Origin: Notolepis coatsorum | Taxonomy: Eukaryota > Chordata > Actinopteri > Aulopiformes > Paralepididae | Length of the DNA stretch: 64,000 bases | Assembly (NCBI GenBank): GCA_963971535.1 | Contig: OZ020593.1 | Coordinates: 17,611,919-17,675,918 of the forward strand | Reading direction: 5' to 3' | Part shown: positions 10,567 to 21,000 of the stretch, piece after piece | How the letters are laid out: each line of letters starts with the position of its first letter | Numbering within the stretch: the first letter of the stretch is position 1 | The notes under the pieces: model-generated | Told to the model about the DNA's origin: nothing | The model's input: only the letters and a program-made list of their open reading frames with translations | Database searches by the model: none | Made by a program: the position numbers and the translations under genes

Positions 10567-11517
10567 TCAGGGATAAGTCAGGACTTTTGGAGGTTCTCTA
10601 TGTCTTGTCGACCTTCTTGGCTGTTCATCTATGACATCTCTTTCGTTTTCTTTTTCCACATTGTCTTGGACATTCTCCTGCTCCAGTTCTCTCTTCAAGC
10701 TTTTCAGATAGGCGTGGACGTTGTCGTGGCCGTGGTACTTGGCCCGGTAGACCAGCACGCCCGTGGCACAGCGGCCGTCCCGCGCCCGGCATAAGCTGCA
10801 GTTGCAGATGCCTCTGCATGGTGGGCACTGCCACTCCGGGTCCAGCAGGGCGTCCCGGACCTCCTCTCCGTAGCGGTTGCGTAGACACGGGCCACAGAAC
10901 TGGCCCCTCACCCCGTTGCACTCTTCGCTCCTGCAGTTGGTCTTGGTGTCGATCGTCTTCTGGCGGCACTGGTGGCAGGTGGATCCCGTGGCCTGGCTGT
11001 AGACCTTCTCCCTCACGTTGGTGCAGATGAGGTCCAGCTCGGCCTGCGTGACCTCCTCCACCGGACGCACCACGTGGGGGAACACCATGTGACTGTGACG
11101 TCGGGGCTGCGCCATGTGACTGTGACGTCGGGGCTGCGCCTGCTCCTTGACCTCCTTGTAGTGCCGGCCGCGGCGCAGCCGGCTGGGGGGCTTGTCCACC
11201 TGCGTGCGGGACCTGGTGTGGGGCCGAGAGGCGCGCTCCGGGTTCCTCCTGCGGGATCCGGGGGGGCCCCTGGACTGACGGGGGGCCCGACGGGGCTTGT
11301 TGGACGCCGACAAGGCCATCCCTCTGGGGAACAGGCCGGGCACCGTGTGCAGCTCTGCCATCAGCTTGGCGAGCATGGCTTTGTTCTCCTGGATATTCAG
11401 AGCCCTCTTGTCCAGGAAGCTGGCCTCTCCAGAGTCAGAGTCAGAGTCGGACTCTGCTGCGTCTCTGGGCTGAGGGAGCGGTTCCGACACAGGGAACTTC
11501 ATGGCGGGGAACTTCAT
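10567..11517 (-). CDS. cdca7: Intronless CDCA7-like zinc-finger protein (retrocopy, 316 aa)
   Basis: CDCA7 proteins are nuclear partners of the remodeller HELLS and support DNA methylation in heterochromatin. The frame has an acidic SDSDSDSGE stretch (about 22-31) and the helix 'ALNIQENKAMLAKLMAEL' (39-56). The C-terminal cysteine-rich domain (about 156-275) has CHQCRQKT, GQFCGPCLRNRYGEE and CPPCRGICNCSLC, all cysteines intact. Known family members are spliced; this copy is one exon, so I infer a retrocopy. Family-like residues 'TLKVAMKFPA' begin just before the chosen ATG (11517, context gccATGa), and an in-frame TGA lies about 70 nt further upstream. The usual N-terminus is therefore missing. 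Two small internal duplications (MKFPAMKFP; QPRRHSHMA/QPRRHSHMV) and a C-terminal tail 'RRSTRHREPPKVLTYP' are unusual. No poly(A) tract or flanking short duplication was seen. Expression is not shown by sequence. Confidence 0.85.
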   Translation of the reverse strand: MKFPAMKFPVSEPLPQPRDAAESDSDSDSGEASFLDKRALNIQENKAMLAKLMAELHTVPGLFPRGMALSASNKPRRAPRQSRGPPGSRRRNPERASRPHTRSRTQVDKPPSRLRRGRHYKEVKEQAQPRRHSHMAQPRRHSHMVFPHVVRPVEEVTQAELDLICTNVREKVYSQATGSTCHQCRQKTIDTKTNCRSEECNGVRGQFCGPCLRNRYGEEVRDALLDPEWQCPPCRGICNCSLCRARDGRCATGVLVYRAKYHGHDNVHAYLKSLKRELEQENVQDNVEKENERDVIDEQPRRSTRHREPPKVLTYP

Positions 11518-11764
11518 GGCCACCTTCAGCGTCTGGCCCGGCTTGCGGCCTCGCCTGCGAGGGTTCCGAGTCCACGTCCACTTTCAAAACACGTCGGTAC
11601 TACCGAGTATCGTCCCGCGTGGGCACACGTGGTGATGGGTGGTCTGGAACTGTTCCGGGATGCTGGTTGAGAATTGCAGGTTTCAGTCTATGTTGTTTAG
11701 TCCATTCAGTCTGTTCAGTGCTGCTTCAGATGCCGAGGAGAGGAGATGACTGAGGAGCCGCCCG

Positions 11765-11772
11765 CTTATATA
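11765..11772 (-). promoter_or_regulatory. TATA box (TATATAAG) upstream of the CDCA7-like frame
   Basis: The minus strand reads CTATATAAGCGGGCGGC. It lies about 250 bp upstream of the ATG at 11517 and about 10 bp downstream of the nearest heat-shock-type motif. A start site would be expected near 11740-11745, giving a 5' leader of about 225 nt. The leader contains one tiny upstream ATG (ATGGACTAA). It is a consensus match only. Confidence 0.6.
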
Positions 11773-12320
11773 GAGACCTATGTTCTAGAATGTTCTATTA
11801 TGACATCATACTGTGACATCACAAATGATCTTACATCTAGAAGTTTCTATGTTCTAGAATGTTCTATTATGACATCATACTGTGACATCACAAATGTTCT
11901 TACATCTAGAAGGTTCTATGTTCTAGAATGTTATATTATGACATCATACTGTGACATCACAAATGTTCTTACATCTAGAAGTTTCTATGTTCTAGAATGG
12001 TCTATTATGACATCATACTGTGACCTCACAAAGTTCTTACATCTAGAAGGTTCTATGTTATAGAATGTTCTATTATGACATCATACTGTGACATCACAAA
12101 TGTTCTTACATCTAGAAGGTTCTATGTTCTAGAATGTTCTCATACTGTGACATCACAAAAGTTCTTGCATCTAGAAGATTCTATGTTCTAGAATGTTCTA
12201 TTATGACATCATACTGTGACATCACAAATGTTCTTACATCTAGAAGATTCTATGTTCTAGAATGTTCTATTATGACATCATACTGTGACATCACAAATGT
12301 TTTTACATAATAGCATTAAC
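11773..12320 (-). repeat. 69-bp minisatellite, eight units, each with a heat-shock-element-like motif
   Basis: Eight units of about 69 bp (one shortened, near 12130-12180). The core TTCTAGAATGTTC fits the three-arm heat-shock-factor consensus (nTTCnnGAAnnTTCn). It is perfect in units 1, 2, 6, 7 and 8 counted from 11780 and has one altered arm in units 3, 4 and 5. Unit junctions add GAAgnTTC. Each unit also has TGACATCA and TGTGACATCAC, which resemble CRE/AP-1-type sites. The array lies immediately upstream of the TATA box. Binding is inference. Confidence 0.9.
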
Positions 12321-12484
12321 TATTTGTTCTTATTCAATGGCATTAACTAGTTATGTCCCTAGGACTAAATAGTTATGAATCTGAACCCTGGGTTACATAC
12401 GCAGGTGTGTCTTGTGTGTCTCTTACCCTCTGTGTGCATGTCAGTCCGGTCTTTCTGTTCAGTCCTTGTTGTTCGAGGCTAGTG
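12321..12484. other. Flank of the minisatellite
   Basis: Holds the right-hand copy of the array tail, including the intact TTAA empty site near 12339-12342. No gene. Confidence 0.6.
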
Positions 12485-12489
12485 TAAAT

Positions 12490-12590
12490 GGCAAATGGAC
12501 TGCATTTATATTTTGGATAAAACATTTATAAACCTTCTCATTACCAGACGACTGCTCTACCTCTTGAGCCACTGTCGCCCCCATAGTCTA
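12490..12590 (-). mobile_element. tRNA-derived SINE fragment
   Basis: 'aatggactgcatttatat' at the left and 'accagacgactgctctacc...gagccactgtcgcccc' at the right match, in reverse complement, the two ends of the SINE type at 32840-33075. It is short and decayed. Confidence 0.4.
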
Positions 12591-12946
12591 CAGCCTGTAA
12601 GGTTTCTTCAGTCACCTGTCTTGTTTACATAGGTCAGTCTCTAGTATTCCTTGTTTTTTTGCCTCTACTTTCAGGTTTCAAGTCTTTAGTTTGTATTTTT
12701 GGACACTTATATAAGGCTTTGCCCAACCAGGTTACTTCTGTACTCCAGGCTGTAACTCTCAAGGATCCTGTCCTACAGCTCCCCTGTAATAACACCTATA
12801 GCACTAAATAGTGCTTCTTTTTCTGTGTCTTTAGTTCCATCTGCCATAAGGGAAAATACCTCACTTACCTTGACCTCATTCATGATGGAGGAGCATACTG
12901 TACCATTTCTGCACTTTGCATTACGAGCCCCTGTCCGTTTATTTTC

Positions 12947-12947
<1 letters not shown>

Positions 12948-13010
<63 letters not shown>

Positions 13011-13011
13011 G
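12948..13011 (+). repeat. (AAT)n microsatellite
   Basis: About 21 perfect trinucleotide units. Confidence 0.97.
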
Positions 13012-13310
13012 AGGCCTTACATGGAATGTACTGTATGTGTACAGTTATCTTTCTTCCAGCACGGCTGCGTGTAACATAGCAACCATTGTTCTGTACATGG
13101 CAATGCAAGAGACAACAGTCGGCATGTGCAAAACAATGGTTGCTTTGTGTTCATATTATGAGAAATATATCAACAAAGGACTTACTAACAAAACATAATG
13201 ATTTGGTGGCTTATTGCTGGATCTTATAAACAAGTCACAGTAGACTAGTAATGCTATTCCAATGTTTTACCTACTCTAACACTGCACAGAAATTAGGCGT
13301 TTTCTTTTTA

Positions 13311-13312
<2 letters not shown>

Positions 13313-13380
<68 letters not shown>

Positions 13381-13381
13381 T
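13313..13381 (+). repeat. (AGT)n microsatellite
   Basis: About 23 units, adjoining 'tttattcagtcattacac' to the right. On the minus strand this looks like a LINE or SINE tail ending in 'gaataaaac(tac)n'. The repeat probably grew from such a tail. Confidence 0.9.
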
Positions 13382-13809
13382 TTATTCAGTCATTACACAC
13401 AATACAATAATGCACAATCATTCAACAATCTTTGATTTGGCAGTGACTCAAAAGGTACAGACTGAAGCATAATGCTGTCCTATATTCTTAACAAAATTAA
13501 GACTCAAACAGTATTACAATTTTTTTTTTTTTAAATAACAATAATTATTCACATTTGTAATCTTGTGATGACCCTTCCTTCTCGTATAACATTGTGCAGG
13601 GCCTCTATTGGGTCACGGTTACCAAGCGCATCCAAATTTATAGCCAGGAAGTTTCGCCCATTGTCTGCAGCATCCCTCGTCTCCCCTACGGCGCCTTTGC
13701 GATATACTGTATGTTGGGTTGCATTTAACAGTAAGACTTCACCTACACTTTTTATACGGGTACGATTTTCCTGTATCTGCTTACTGTGTATTTCAGTCAA
13801 GGTACTCAT

Positions 13810-14464
13810 TAAACATGCATTAGCTTTTTCTTCTTCTCACATCCCTTCCAATCAATCATCGCGTTTGTGTGTGTGTGTGTGCCTCACCCTTTGCATGTAC
13901 AACAAAACCCTCCATCGCTGAACGTTCCCTCGCACCCCAAGGCTGAAGTAAAAACTGACTCTATGTTTGGGAGGACAAAGTGTTTTGCATGCATAGCAGC
14001 ACACAGAGGTCTGGCTCGGAGTGTATTTTAAACCAGAAGTCTATAGTGTACCAGGACGTATGAAGGTCTCTTCACCCACCACCCTTTGCGTCCAATGAAA
14101 TGCTTTCTAGAATGACATTTACAGCACATTGTAACTGAGCAGCACTCTGCCTCTGTTAGCTTGCTAGCTAACATTACCAATGTTGCGTAATGTTGCTAAC
14201 CCATGTTGCTAACATAGCTTGCTAGCGAATGGGTCGACCGCAATGCAAATTCAGCACTATTGGCTAGTATGAATGCCAATCAATATCCACAACAAGTCCC
14301 TCCCTAGCTTCCTGCTTTTACAGAAAACAATATGTGGAATCAAATTGCATTCTGCTAGCCGTTTCATGGGGACTTTCAAAACAAAAGGAAGAATTAAGCT
14401 ATTATGTTGAACTATTTTCCAGATGATCCAGGTCCTTCAATCTGCTGAGAAACAGATACTGGAT
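13810..14464. other. No gene recognised
   Basis: A short (GT)n run lies at 13866-13881. Around 14155-14226, 'gctagctaacatta' and 'taacatagcttgctagc' form an imperfect mirror. Otherwise featureless. Confidence 0.45.
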
Positions 14465-14910
14465 ATACACAGAGGGTAAGAGCATGGCTACATGGGTAGA
14501 GCTCCGGACTCATGATCGGACGATCACCGGTTTGAGCTCTGGTCAATGCCGTTGTTGTAGGAAAGTGGTGTTGTTGTCCAGCAGGGGGCACTCTGTCCTC
14601 TAGACTTATCACTAACAATGCCCCTGTTATGGTGATAGGGACACCATACATCTGAGAGTGCCGTCCTTCAGATGAGACCTTAAACCGAGGTTCTGACTGA
14701 ATTAGATCGTTAAAGAACCTAGGGCTTCTATCGCAAAGAGTAGCGGGTTCCCCCGACGTTCCTGGCCAAATTCCCAATCAGGTCTCTGACATCAAGGCCC
14801 CCCCCCCCTAATTGGCTGATATAATCCCTGTCTCCGTTCAGCCATTGTGTAGTGTGATGTGTGCCATGGCAGCCATTGAGCCTTCATAGCCCAAGATTGG
14901 CTGCTACACA
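14465..14910 (+). mobile_element. V-SINE-like tRNA-derived SINE
   Basis: The head has a box-A-like 'tggctacatgggtagagc' and a B-box-like ggtttgagctc. The body 'gatgagaccttaaaccgagg' and 'cctggccaaattcccaatca' is the conserved core of a widespread fish SINE. It is followed by 'gccattgtgtagtgtgatgtg', which reappears in reverse complement near 51205-51235. The usual 3' tail ('agcgctatataaatg') is missing here. Confidence 0.65.
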
Positions 14911-14924
14911 GTGGTGGAAGGGAA

Positions 14925-15050
14925 ACAGACTAACAAAGAACTACAGGAAAAGGAACTACAACTATAGAAAACAAGACAGGAAACAAAATACAAGACACTG
15001 CAAAACAAGAATATTACAAAGACTAATACTAAACAGAGAACATAGCTAAG
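14925..15050 (+). repeat. Dispersed repeat, inverted relative to 6865-7015
   Basis: 'agactaacaaagaactacag' through 'caaagactaatactaaaca' matches the reverse complement of 6865-7015. Family unknown. Confidence 0.6.
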
Positions 15051-15344
15051 TAACAGACTTGTGGCCATTCATCTTAATCTACTTCGATAGATGTGTTTAT
15101 ACGAGGTCATTTCAATCCGTGGCGTGAATCAGTCCTATTCATGAATGATCCGGCTTCATGTAAACATTGCCACTGTATCAAAGTGGGGGAAAACTGGAGT
15201 ATAATTCAAGTGTGCATGTGGAAGAGATGGTACTACATGGAGGTCCACTTGGGCCAGTGGTCAGTGTTGAGGTTTTTGGGAAAACATATTTTAAAAGAAA
15301 GTGTGTTTTTTACATTATCTGTTTAAAAAAAGAATGGACTGCGG
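15051..15344. other. No feature recognised
   Basis: Short overlapping frames without motifs. Confidence 0.4.
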
Positions 15345-15600
15345 GCGGCTACGTGGCGTAGTGGGCAAGGCGCTCGCCACGAATGACGGAGACGCTGGGC
15401 TCGCCTGTTCGAGCCCAGCGCTCCACATTGCTTTCAGTTTAGCTGGTCGTTCATACTAATACAGATTGGCCGTATTAGGGGGAGGGAAACTGATGGGTGG
15501 GGATCGGGCATTGTGGACAGCGACTCCTACAGGTCGGTTGGTGCGCCTGCGCAGTAGAATCAGGAAGTGTCGGGGGCAGTGTGAGCCTCCGATTACCTAC
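15345..15600 (+). mobile_element. tRNA-derived SINE, 3'-truncated
   Basis: It begins with 'ggcggctacgtggcgtagtg', with an A box (tggcgtagtggg) and a B box (gttcgagcc), followed by the common body ('acagcgactcctacaggtcg', 'tgcgcctgcgcagtagaatc'). The 3' part seen at 46432-46879 is absent after about 15590. Confidence 0.8.
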
Positions 15601-15635
15601 CTACCGCCTGAGCCATATGGTTAATAACACTTAGA

Positions 15636-16210
15636 ATCTGAATATATACTATGAGTAAGTAAAGCATACAGTATACACAGGTGCAGTATAAATAAGGTAC
15701 CCTAACTGGCATGATATACGTCATACGTTATACGTTGTAGTCTGTGCAGTTTAGGTGGTAAGGCAAGCACTACCGGAGTCTCATGGCCAGTACAGAGAGA
15801 CTCAATGACTCCATGTAACAACCCATCATCTACACTCATTGCACACACATCCACATGCCCACACTCACTTTTAAACAAACACTCACCGTAACACTCACTT
15901 TAGACACTTTAACACCACATTATATGTATCTATTTATTAAAGAGATTTGCACTACATTCATACCTCATTTGCATTTGCACCTTACCTTAGAGTGTTGTAC
16001 CTCATTGTCTGCATTTTTATAAATTTGTACTCATTGTACTTAGGTTGTACTTTAGATTGTATATTGTATTGTATATTGTATATTCCTCTTTTACTTACTA
16101 CTTTTTTACTGTGTGAAGCACACTCTCAGGGGCTCATACAGAACCAAGCATTTCACCATAAAGTACATGTATTTTATATGTGACAAATAATAAACAAACT
16201 TGAAACTTGT
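15636..16210 (+). mobile_element. LINE-tail-derived repeats
   Basis: The part 15636-15715 ('gaatatatactatgagtaag ... aaggtaccctaactgg') also occurs at 23857-23906 plus 24804-24833. The part to 16207 ends 'gtgacaaataataaacaaac', a common fish LINE 3' end. A 78-codon frame at 15947-16183 has no motif. Confidence 0.5.
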
Positions 16211-16234
16211 AAGAGTCAGACACATAGTGATCAG

Positions 16235-16593
16235 TAGGGGTGTAAAGGTACACGTATCCGTACCGAACCGTTTCAGTGTGTACCATACCGTATACCGAAC
16301 GGCTGTGTACCGAACGAATACAACGGTATGTTAACCACTAACGACCGCCCACCGGGGGCTGTTTTTTTCACCATCTAATATAATAATATTTTTTTAAAGT
16401 CGATTATTCATTTCAATATAGAATATTCATTGACAGCCCTACAAGTACAATTAGTTACTGCACACTACATCACCCCTGAGTGGAACATGGAAAACCAAAC
16501 TTTCCCCCACTGTACCGAAAACCCGTACCGAACCGTGACTTCAAAACCGAGGTACGTACCGAACCGTGGTTTTTGTGTACCGTTACACCCCTA
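16235..16593. mobile_element. hAT MITE, 359 bp, with perfect 8-bp target duplication
   Basis: The ends TAGGGGTGTAAAGGTACAC and GTGTACCGTTACACCCCTA mirror each other. gtgatcag lies on both sides (16227-16234 and 16594-16601). Internal 'gtaccgaaccg' motifs recur near both ends. An 8-bp duplication is the hAT hallmark. Confidence 0.9.
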
Positions 16594-16601
16594 GTGATCA
16601 G

Positions 16602-17455
16602 TTCAGAGTTCAGAGTTCAGAGTTTTTTTTGTAATTTCTTTTGTAATTTTTTTATTTAAATCATACAATCAGAGTTTCTTCATTACACAATCATAAATAT
16701 CATTCCATGGACAAAAGGAGCAGGAAGAAGAATAAATCGTATAGTTACCTGCCCCTTATTCCTAAACTAAACAAGTATTTACTTAATGGTCGGCGTACAA
16801 CCTAATTTACACAAATAATAATTTATACCATTATACAAGAAACACACAATCCACAGTTCAAGAAACACACAATCCACAGTTAAACAAGAAAAAATGTAAT
16901 AATAATAATAATAATAAAGAATAAAGAATAAAAGAAAGACCTGCCGTTAGTTCTCCGTCTGCTGGCAGCGGTCCCTGCCCACTGTTTGTGGAGCCTGATG
17001 GCTGCTGGCCTGGTACAAAAGACTGACCGAGACGCTCAGTGGTGTGTCGGGGGGGGGGGGGGGGGTATGAGTCTGTGGCTTGGGTCAGCGGGGGCTCCTC
17101 TCTCTCTATTAACTCTCTAGTAATGTGCTGTCTCTTCAGCAGTGACGGGTGACCTCCCTCCTACCTCTCTGGCTCCCTCGGGTGTCATATATCCTATTCC
17201 AACAGTCACAACGAAGACACAATTTTAATAACGTGAAATTATGTTATTATTATATATAGCGTGCTATATTTGTGACAACAAAATATCAATACGCTGCTGC
17301 TGTTGCCTCGTTTGACACCAATTATCGCCCCGAAGCACGAAGTGGACTCTTTGTTTGGCAGTAGAATTCATCATGGATTATTTTCTGTTGGCTCAAACAA
17401 ACTCTGCAGCAAAATACTTTCCCTAAATCCCACAAATCATGTCTAGAGAAACAAT
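16602..17455. other. Repeat-like DNA before the L1 insertion
   Basis: 'gttcagagttcagagttcag' is a short tandem repeat. 16620-16930 is A/T-rich and tail-like on the minus strand. A poly-G run sits at 17049-17066. 17180-17455 has no recognised feature. Confidence 0.4.
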
Positions 17456-17474
17456 GGGGAAACTCATGACCTCT
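17456..17474 (+). repeat. Left target-site duplication of the L1-like element
   Basis: ggggaaactcatgacctct, identical to 23573-23591. Confidence 0.95.
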
Positions 17475-17483
17475 TTTTTTTTT

Positions 17484-18059
17484 GATCAAATTTTTTTTAT
17501 TATTAATTACATGAAACAGGACAACACAATAACCACAGTAACAAAAAACATAACTTTCACAGGAGAATAACAAACAATAATAATACAGAATAATAAATTA
17601 TAAAGACAAAAAGAAAAAGAAACAGCGTCCAACCTATCAAATATAGATGGCTACTTCAATAACACAAAGGGTCTTCAAAACATGGCAACCTTTCCCCACC
17701 TTTACAAAGTGGAGTGACTTAAAAGATTGTTTATGAGAGTGTTGCCGCAGATTTACTGTAGATAGCCTAGGTCCCTTACACATGTTCAAGACTGCCAAAC
17801 TTGCAGAAGGTAAAGTGTAAGAAGAAAGAAATTCTTCCTCCAAGTTGGTTGACAGGTCAATCAGTCTGTCAATATTAGTCTCTTGGGGAGATGGCATGTG
17901 AGTTGACATATAGCGCAGAATAGCTAAATACCAACCCCCCCTAAAATCCCCCCAGTCAAAGTTAAGAAGGACAAGACAAAAACCAAGACAGACAAGACAT
18001 TTCCTCCTCCCCCTCCCCAGAGACCGCCGGACCCCCCCGATCAAGCGCCCCAACCCCGC
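17484..18059 (-). other. 3' region of the L1-like element
   Basis: A 138-codon frame (18053-17637) begins just after the ORF2 stop but has no recognisable domain; it is probably untranslated. The end near 17480-17580 is A-rich on the minus strand. Confidence 0.6.
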
Positions 18060-21000
18060 TCAGCCGCACACTGCGGTCTTTACCTTCTCAGCTGCTGCGA
18101 ACCACAGGTAAATTCCAGCCTGCCCTACCCCGATCACCCGGGCCGTGGATATCTCAAGATAAATCACATCCAATAGAGTTAGGGACCAGTTAATCATTGT
18201 AAGCTTCTCAGGCTCCTTCCATCTCATTGCTATTAGCTTCTTCGCTGCTGTGACGCCCGCTAGGACAACCCTTTTCAGTTGTACGGACGCGGGTAGTGTC
18301 GTTATATCGTTCAGGAGTAGCGTAACAGCTGTGAATGGGATAGTTAAGCCACACAGATCTGAAAGTTTGTCCGTTATTGACCTCCAGAAGCGGGCCACTG
18401 GTGGGCAATCCCAATACATATGCATATAAGTGCCAGTGGCCTTTTGAGAGCACAAAGTGCACCGAGAGTCGGTTATCAGTCCCATAGCAAATAGCTTCCT
18501 AGGTGTAAGATAGGTCCTATGAATATAATTAAAATTAATTTGCTGGTGATTGGGGTTGCGGGAAGATAATGCCACATTTGCCCAAACATCATCCCAGTCA
18601 AACTCGGGGTCCAACTCCGGTATATCCACACGCCAGATTGTATCCAATGATAAATTTTTATACGTGGATTGAATTAAGAGCGTATAAAAGTCGGAGACAA
18701 ACCCTCTGGATGTCGTCCTGTCCACTATGAGCCTGAGGAAGGGGTGTGGGTGCAAGGCTTGAGCCCACGGTACGCCATGCGCCCTCAGTGCTGACCTTAG
18801 TTGAAGGTAAAGAAAGAAGGACTCGCCGGGTAGATCATAAAATTCTCTTAAGTCCTGAAACGCACGGAGGCCGTTCTTATCATAAATATCCTCCAGAGTA
18901 TGCACTCCCCTCCTTTGCCATTGAGGAATATTAACCGGCTTGTGTCCAACAAGTAATTGCTGGTTATTAAAAATTGGAGAGTCCAGGTGCCAAGGGCATT
19001 TAACCCCACACGACCTCTGTACATTACGCCACGTTTGGATCACGTGAGTTATGATCGGTCCATACCTCAGCCGGCATTTCGCAATAGAGACAGTGGAGTA
19101 CACTACATCCTGTAATCTTAGCGGAGACACCGCCGCCGCTTCTAAGGAGCGCCACGATACAGCCTCTACAGGGTCTAGCCAGCACATCAAAGGTCTCAGT
19201 GAAAAGGACCAGAAATACAGTTTAAAATCAGGGATTGCGAGGCCCCCATCTTGTTTCCTACGTTGAGTAGTAGCCCTTTTGATTCTCGGGCGTTTGTTAT
19301 TCCAGACAAACTTAGATACCATCGATTGTACCTTGCGCCAGTGGTCTATTGGAGGGGGCAGGGGGAGCATTGAGCTAATAAAATTTATCCTAGGCAGGAT
19401 GTTCATTTTGATTATGGAAGCCCGGGCTTGTAAGGAGTTAGGAAGGGACGACCACCTGTCTAGATCCTGGCGTATTTTATCATAAGTACCCGTGAAGTTG
19501 TACTTAGTAGTTTGGTTCAGCGTGGGGAATATCTCTATGCCCAGGTATTTGAAATGTTCTACTATGGGGATATCAGCTGGTAGTCGTACCGCCTTGGCCA
19601 GTTCATTAAGAGGTAGGCAGGCTGATTTGTTCCAGTTAATCTTAAAACCTGACAATTTACCAAAGTCGTCGATTATCCTCAATAATTTTGTGGCCGACCG
19701 GGAGGGGTCGTCCATGAAAATCAGCAGGTCATCCGCATAGAGAGCAATTTTGTGTGGAGTATTGTTGACCATTATGGGGACGATGTCCTCCGATTGCCTA
19801 ATAAATTGGGCCAAAGGTTCGAGGGAAAGCGCGAACAGTCCCGGGCTCAGAGGGCAACCCTGTCTAGAAGATCTGGAGACTGGAAAGAGTGTGGAACAGT
19901 TTTTGCCTGTCAGTATCATCGCAGACGGCGAGGCATACAGGACTTTAATCATATGAATAAAACTCTTTCCAAGACCCATGACCTCAAGTACCTTCCACAG
20001 ATATGACCACTCAAGTCTGTCAAACGCCTTCATGGCATCCAAAGACAGAACTGTGGATGGAGTTGTATTGTCTTTACTGTTATCGATTACATGCAACAGC
20101 CTCCTAAGATTATCTGCAGCCAGACGCCCCGGGATAAAACCAGTTTGATCGCAGTGTACCAATACAGACATAAATCTCTGCAGGCGACGGGCCAGCACCT
20201 TGGCAAACACCTTTAAATCGGCCCCGAGAAGACTCAAGGGTCTATAGCTACCACAATCATTGGGATCTTTGTCCTTTTTGAGAAGTAAAGAAATCAACGC
20301 CATATTGACATCTCTTGAGAACTCCCCTTGTTCGATAGCGTAATTGATCATATCGAGCATCAATGGACCCAGTTGGTCCCAGAAAGCTAAATACACTTCG
20401 GGTGGAATACCATCCCAGCCTGGCGCCTTACCCCTCTGCATTTCAACAATAGTCTCCCTCAATTCTACGAGAGTAATCGGTCTCCCCAGTTCCTTGGCCT
20501 CTTCCTCAGAAATGTGGGGTATCTCAAGCCCGCCAATGAACGATTCAAATCTAGAGTCATCCAGATTACCCTCTGAGCTATATAACTGTGAGTAAAACTC
20601 TTTAAAAGTGTCATTGATCTTTTTCGAATCAGTAGTGACTGCACCCTGGCTCGTCCTAATCGAGGGGATATCTGAGAAATGATCATTTGATCGTATTTTC
20701 ATTGCCAATAGATGGCTAGGTCTGGAGCCGTGAAAATAGTAATTTTGTCTTGTCCTGTGTATCAAAAACTCAGACTGTTGTTTAAGTATGGAGTTTATTT
20801 CTTTTTTGACTATCTTACGTTGTGTGTTTAGTCGTTCATTATAGTCAGTTTGCAAGGATGCGTATAGGTCCGCATATAATGATTCCAGTCCTTCTAGCTT
20901 TTTTGACCGGGATTTTCGCAAATTGGAGGCAAATAGTGTGACATGACCCCTGATGAATCCTTTCAATGCGTTCCACAGGACCCTAGGGTCTTCTACTGTG

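Larger units (their letters stand above)
12773..13809 (-). pseudogene. Broken hAT-type (DUF4371/ZMYM1-like) transposase remnant
   Basis: Two minus-strand pieces occur in the right order. At 13809-13549, 'DAADNGRNFLAINLDALGNRDPI' (shown here in part) recalls the NRGNFLELL...DP segment of DUF4371 proteins. At 12945-12773, 'IMNEVKVSEVFSLMADGTKD' recalls the following FSLMADETTD catalytic segment. Between them are an (AAT)n run, an (AGT)n run and a LINE-tail-like insertion. Stops and gaps show it is dead. Recognition is by motif style only. Confidence 0.55.

Noticed and set aside
10570..11670. Plus-strand frames opposite the CDCA7-like gene (up to 232 codons)
   Set aside because: GC-rich antisense shadows with no domain.
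11739..11755. Initiator element TCAGTCA at about 11747-11753
   Set aside because: It lies only about 21 nt from the TATA box, closer than the usual 28-31 nt, so it was not called as the start site.
17637..18053. 138-codon frame after ORF2 as a third L1 protein
   Set aside because: No recognisable domain, and it lies in the 3' region. Chance openness is more likely.
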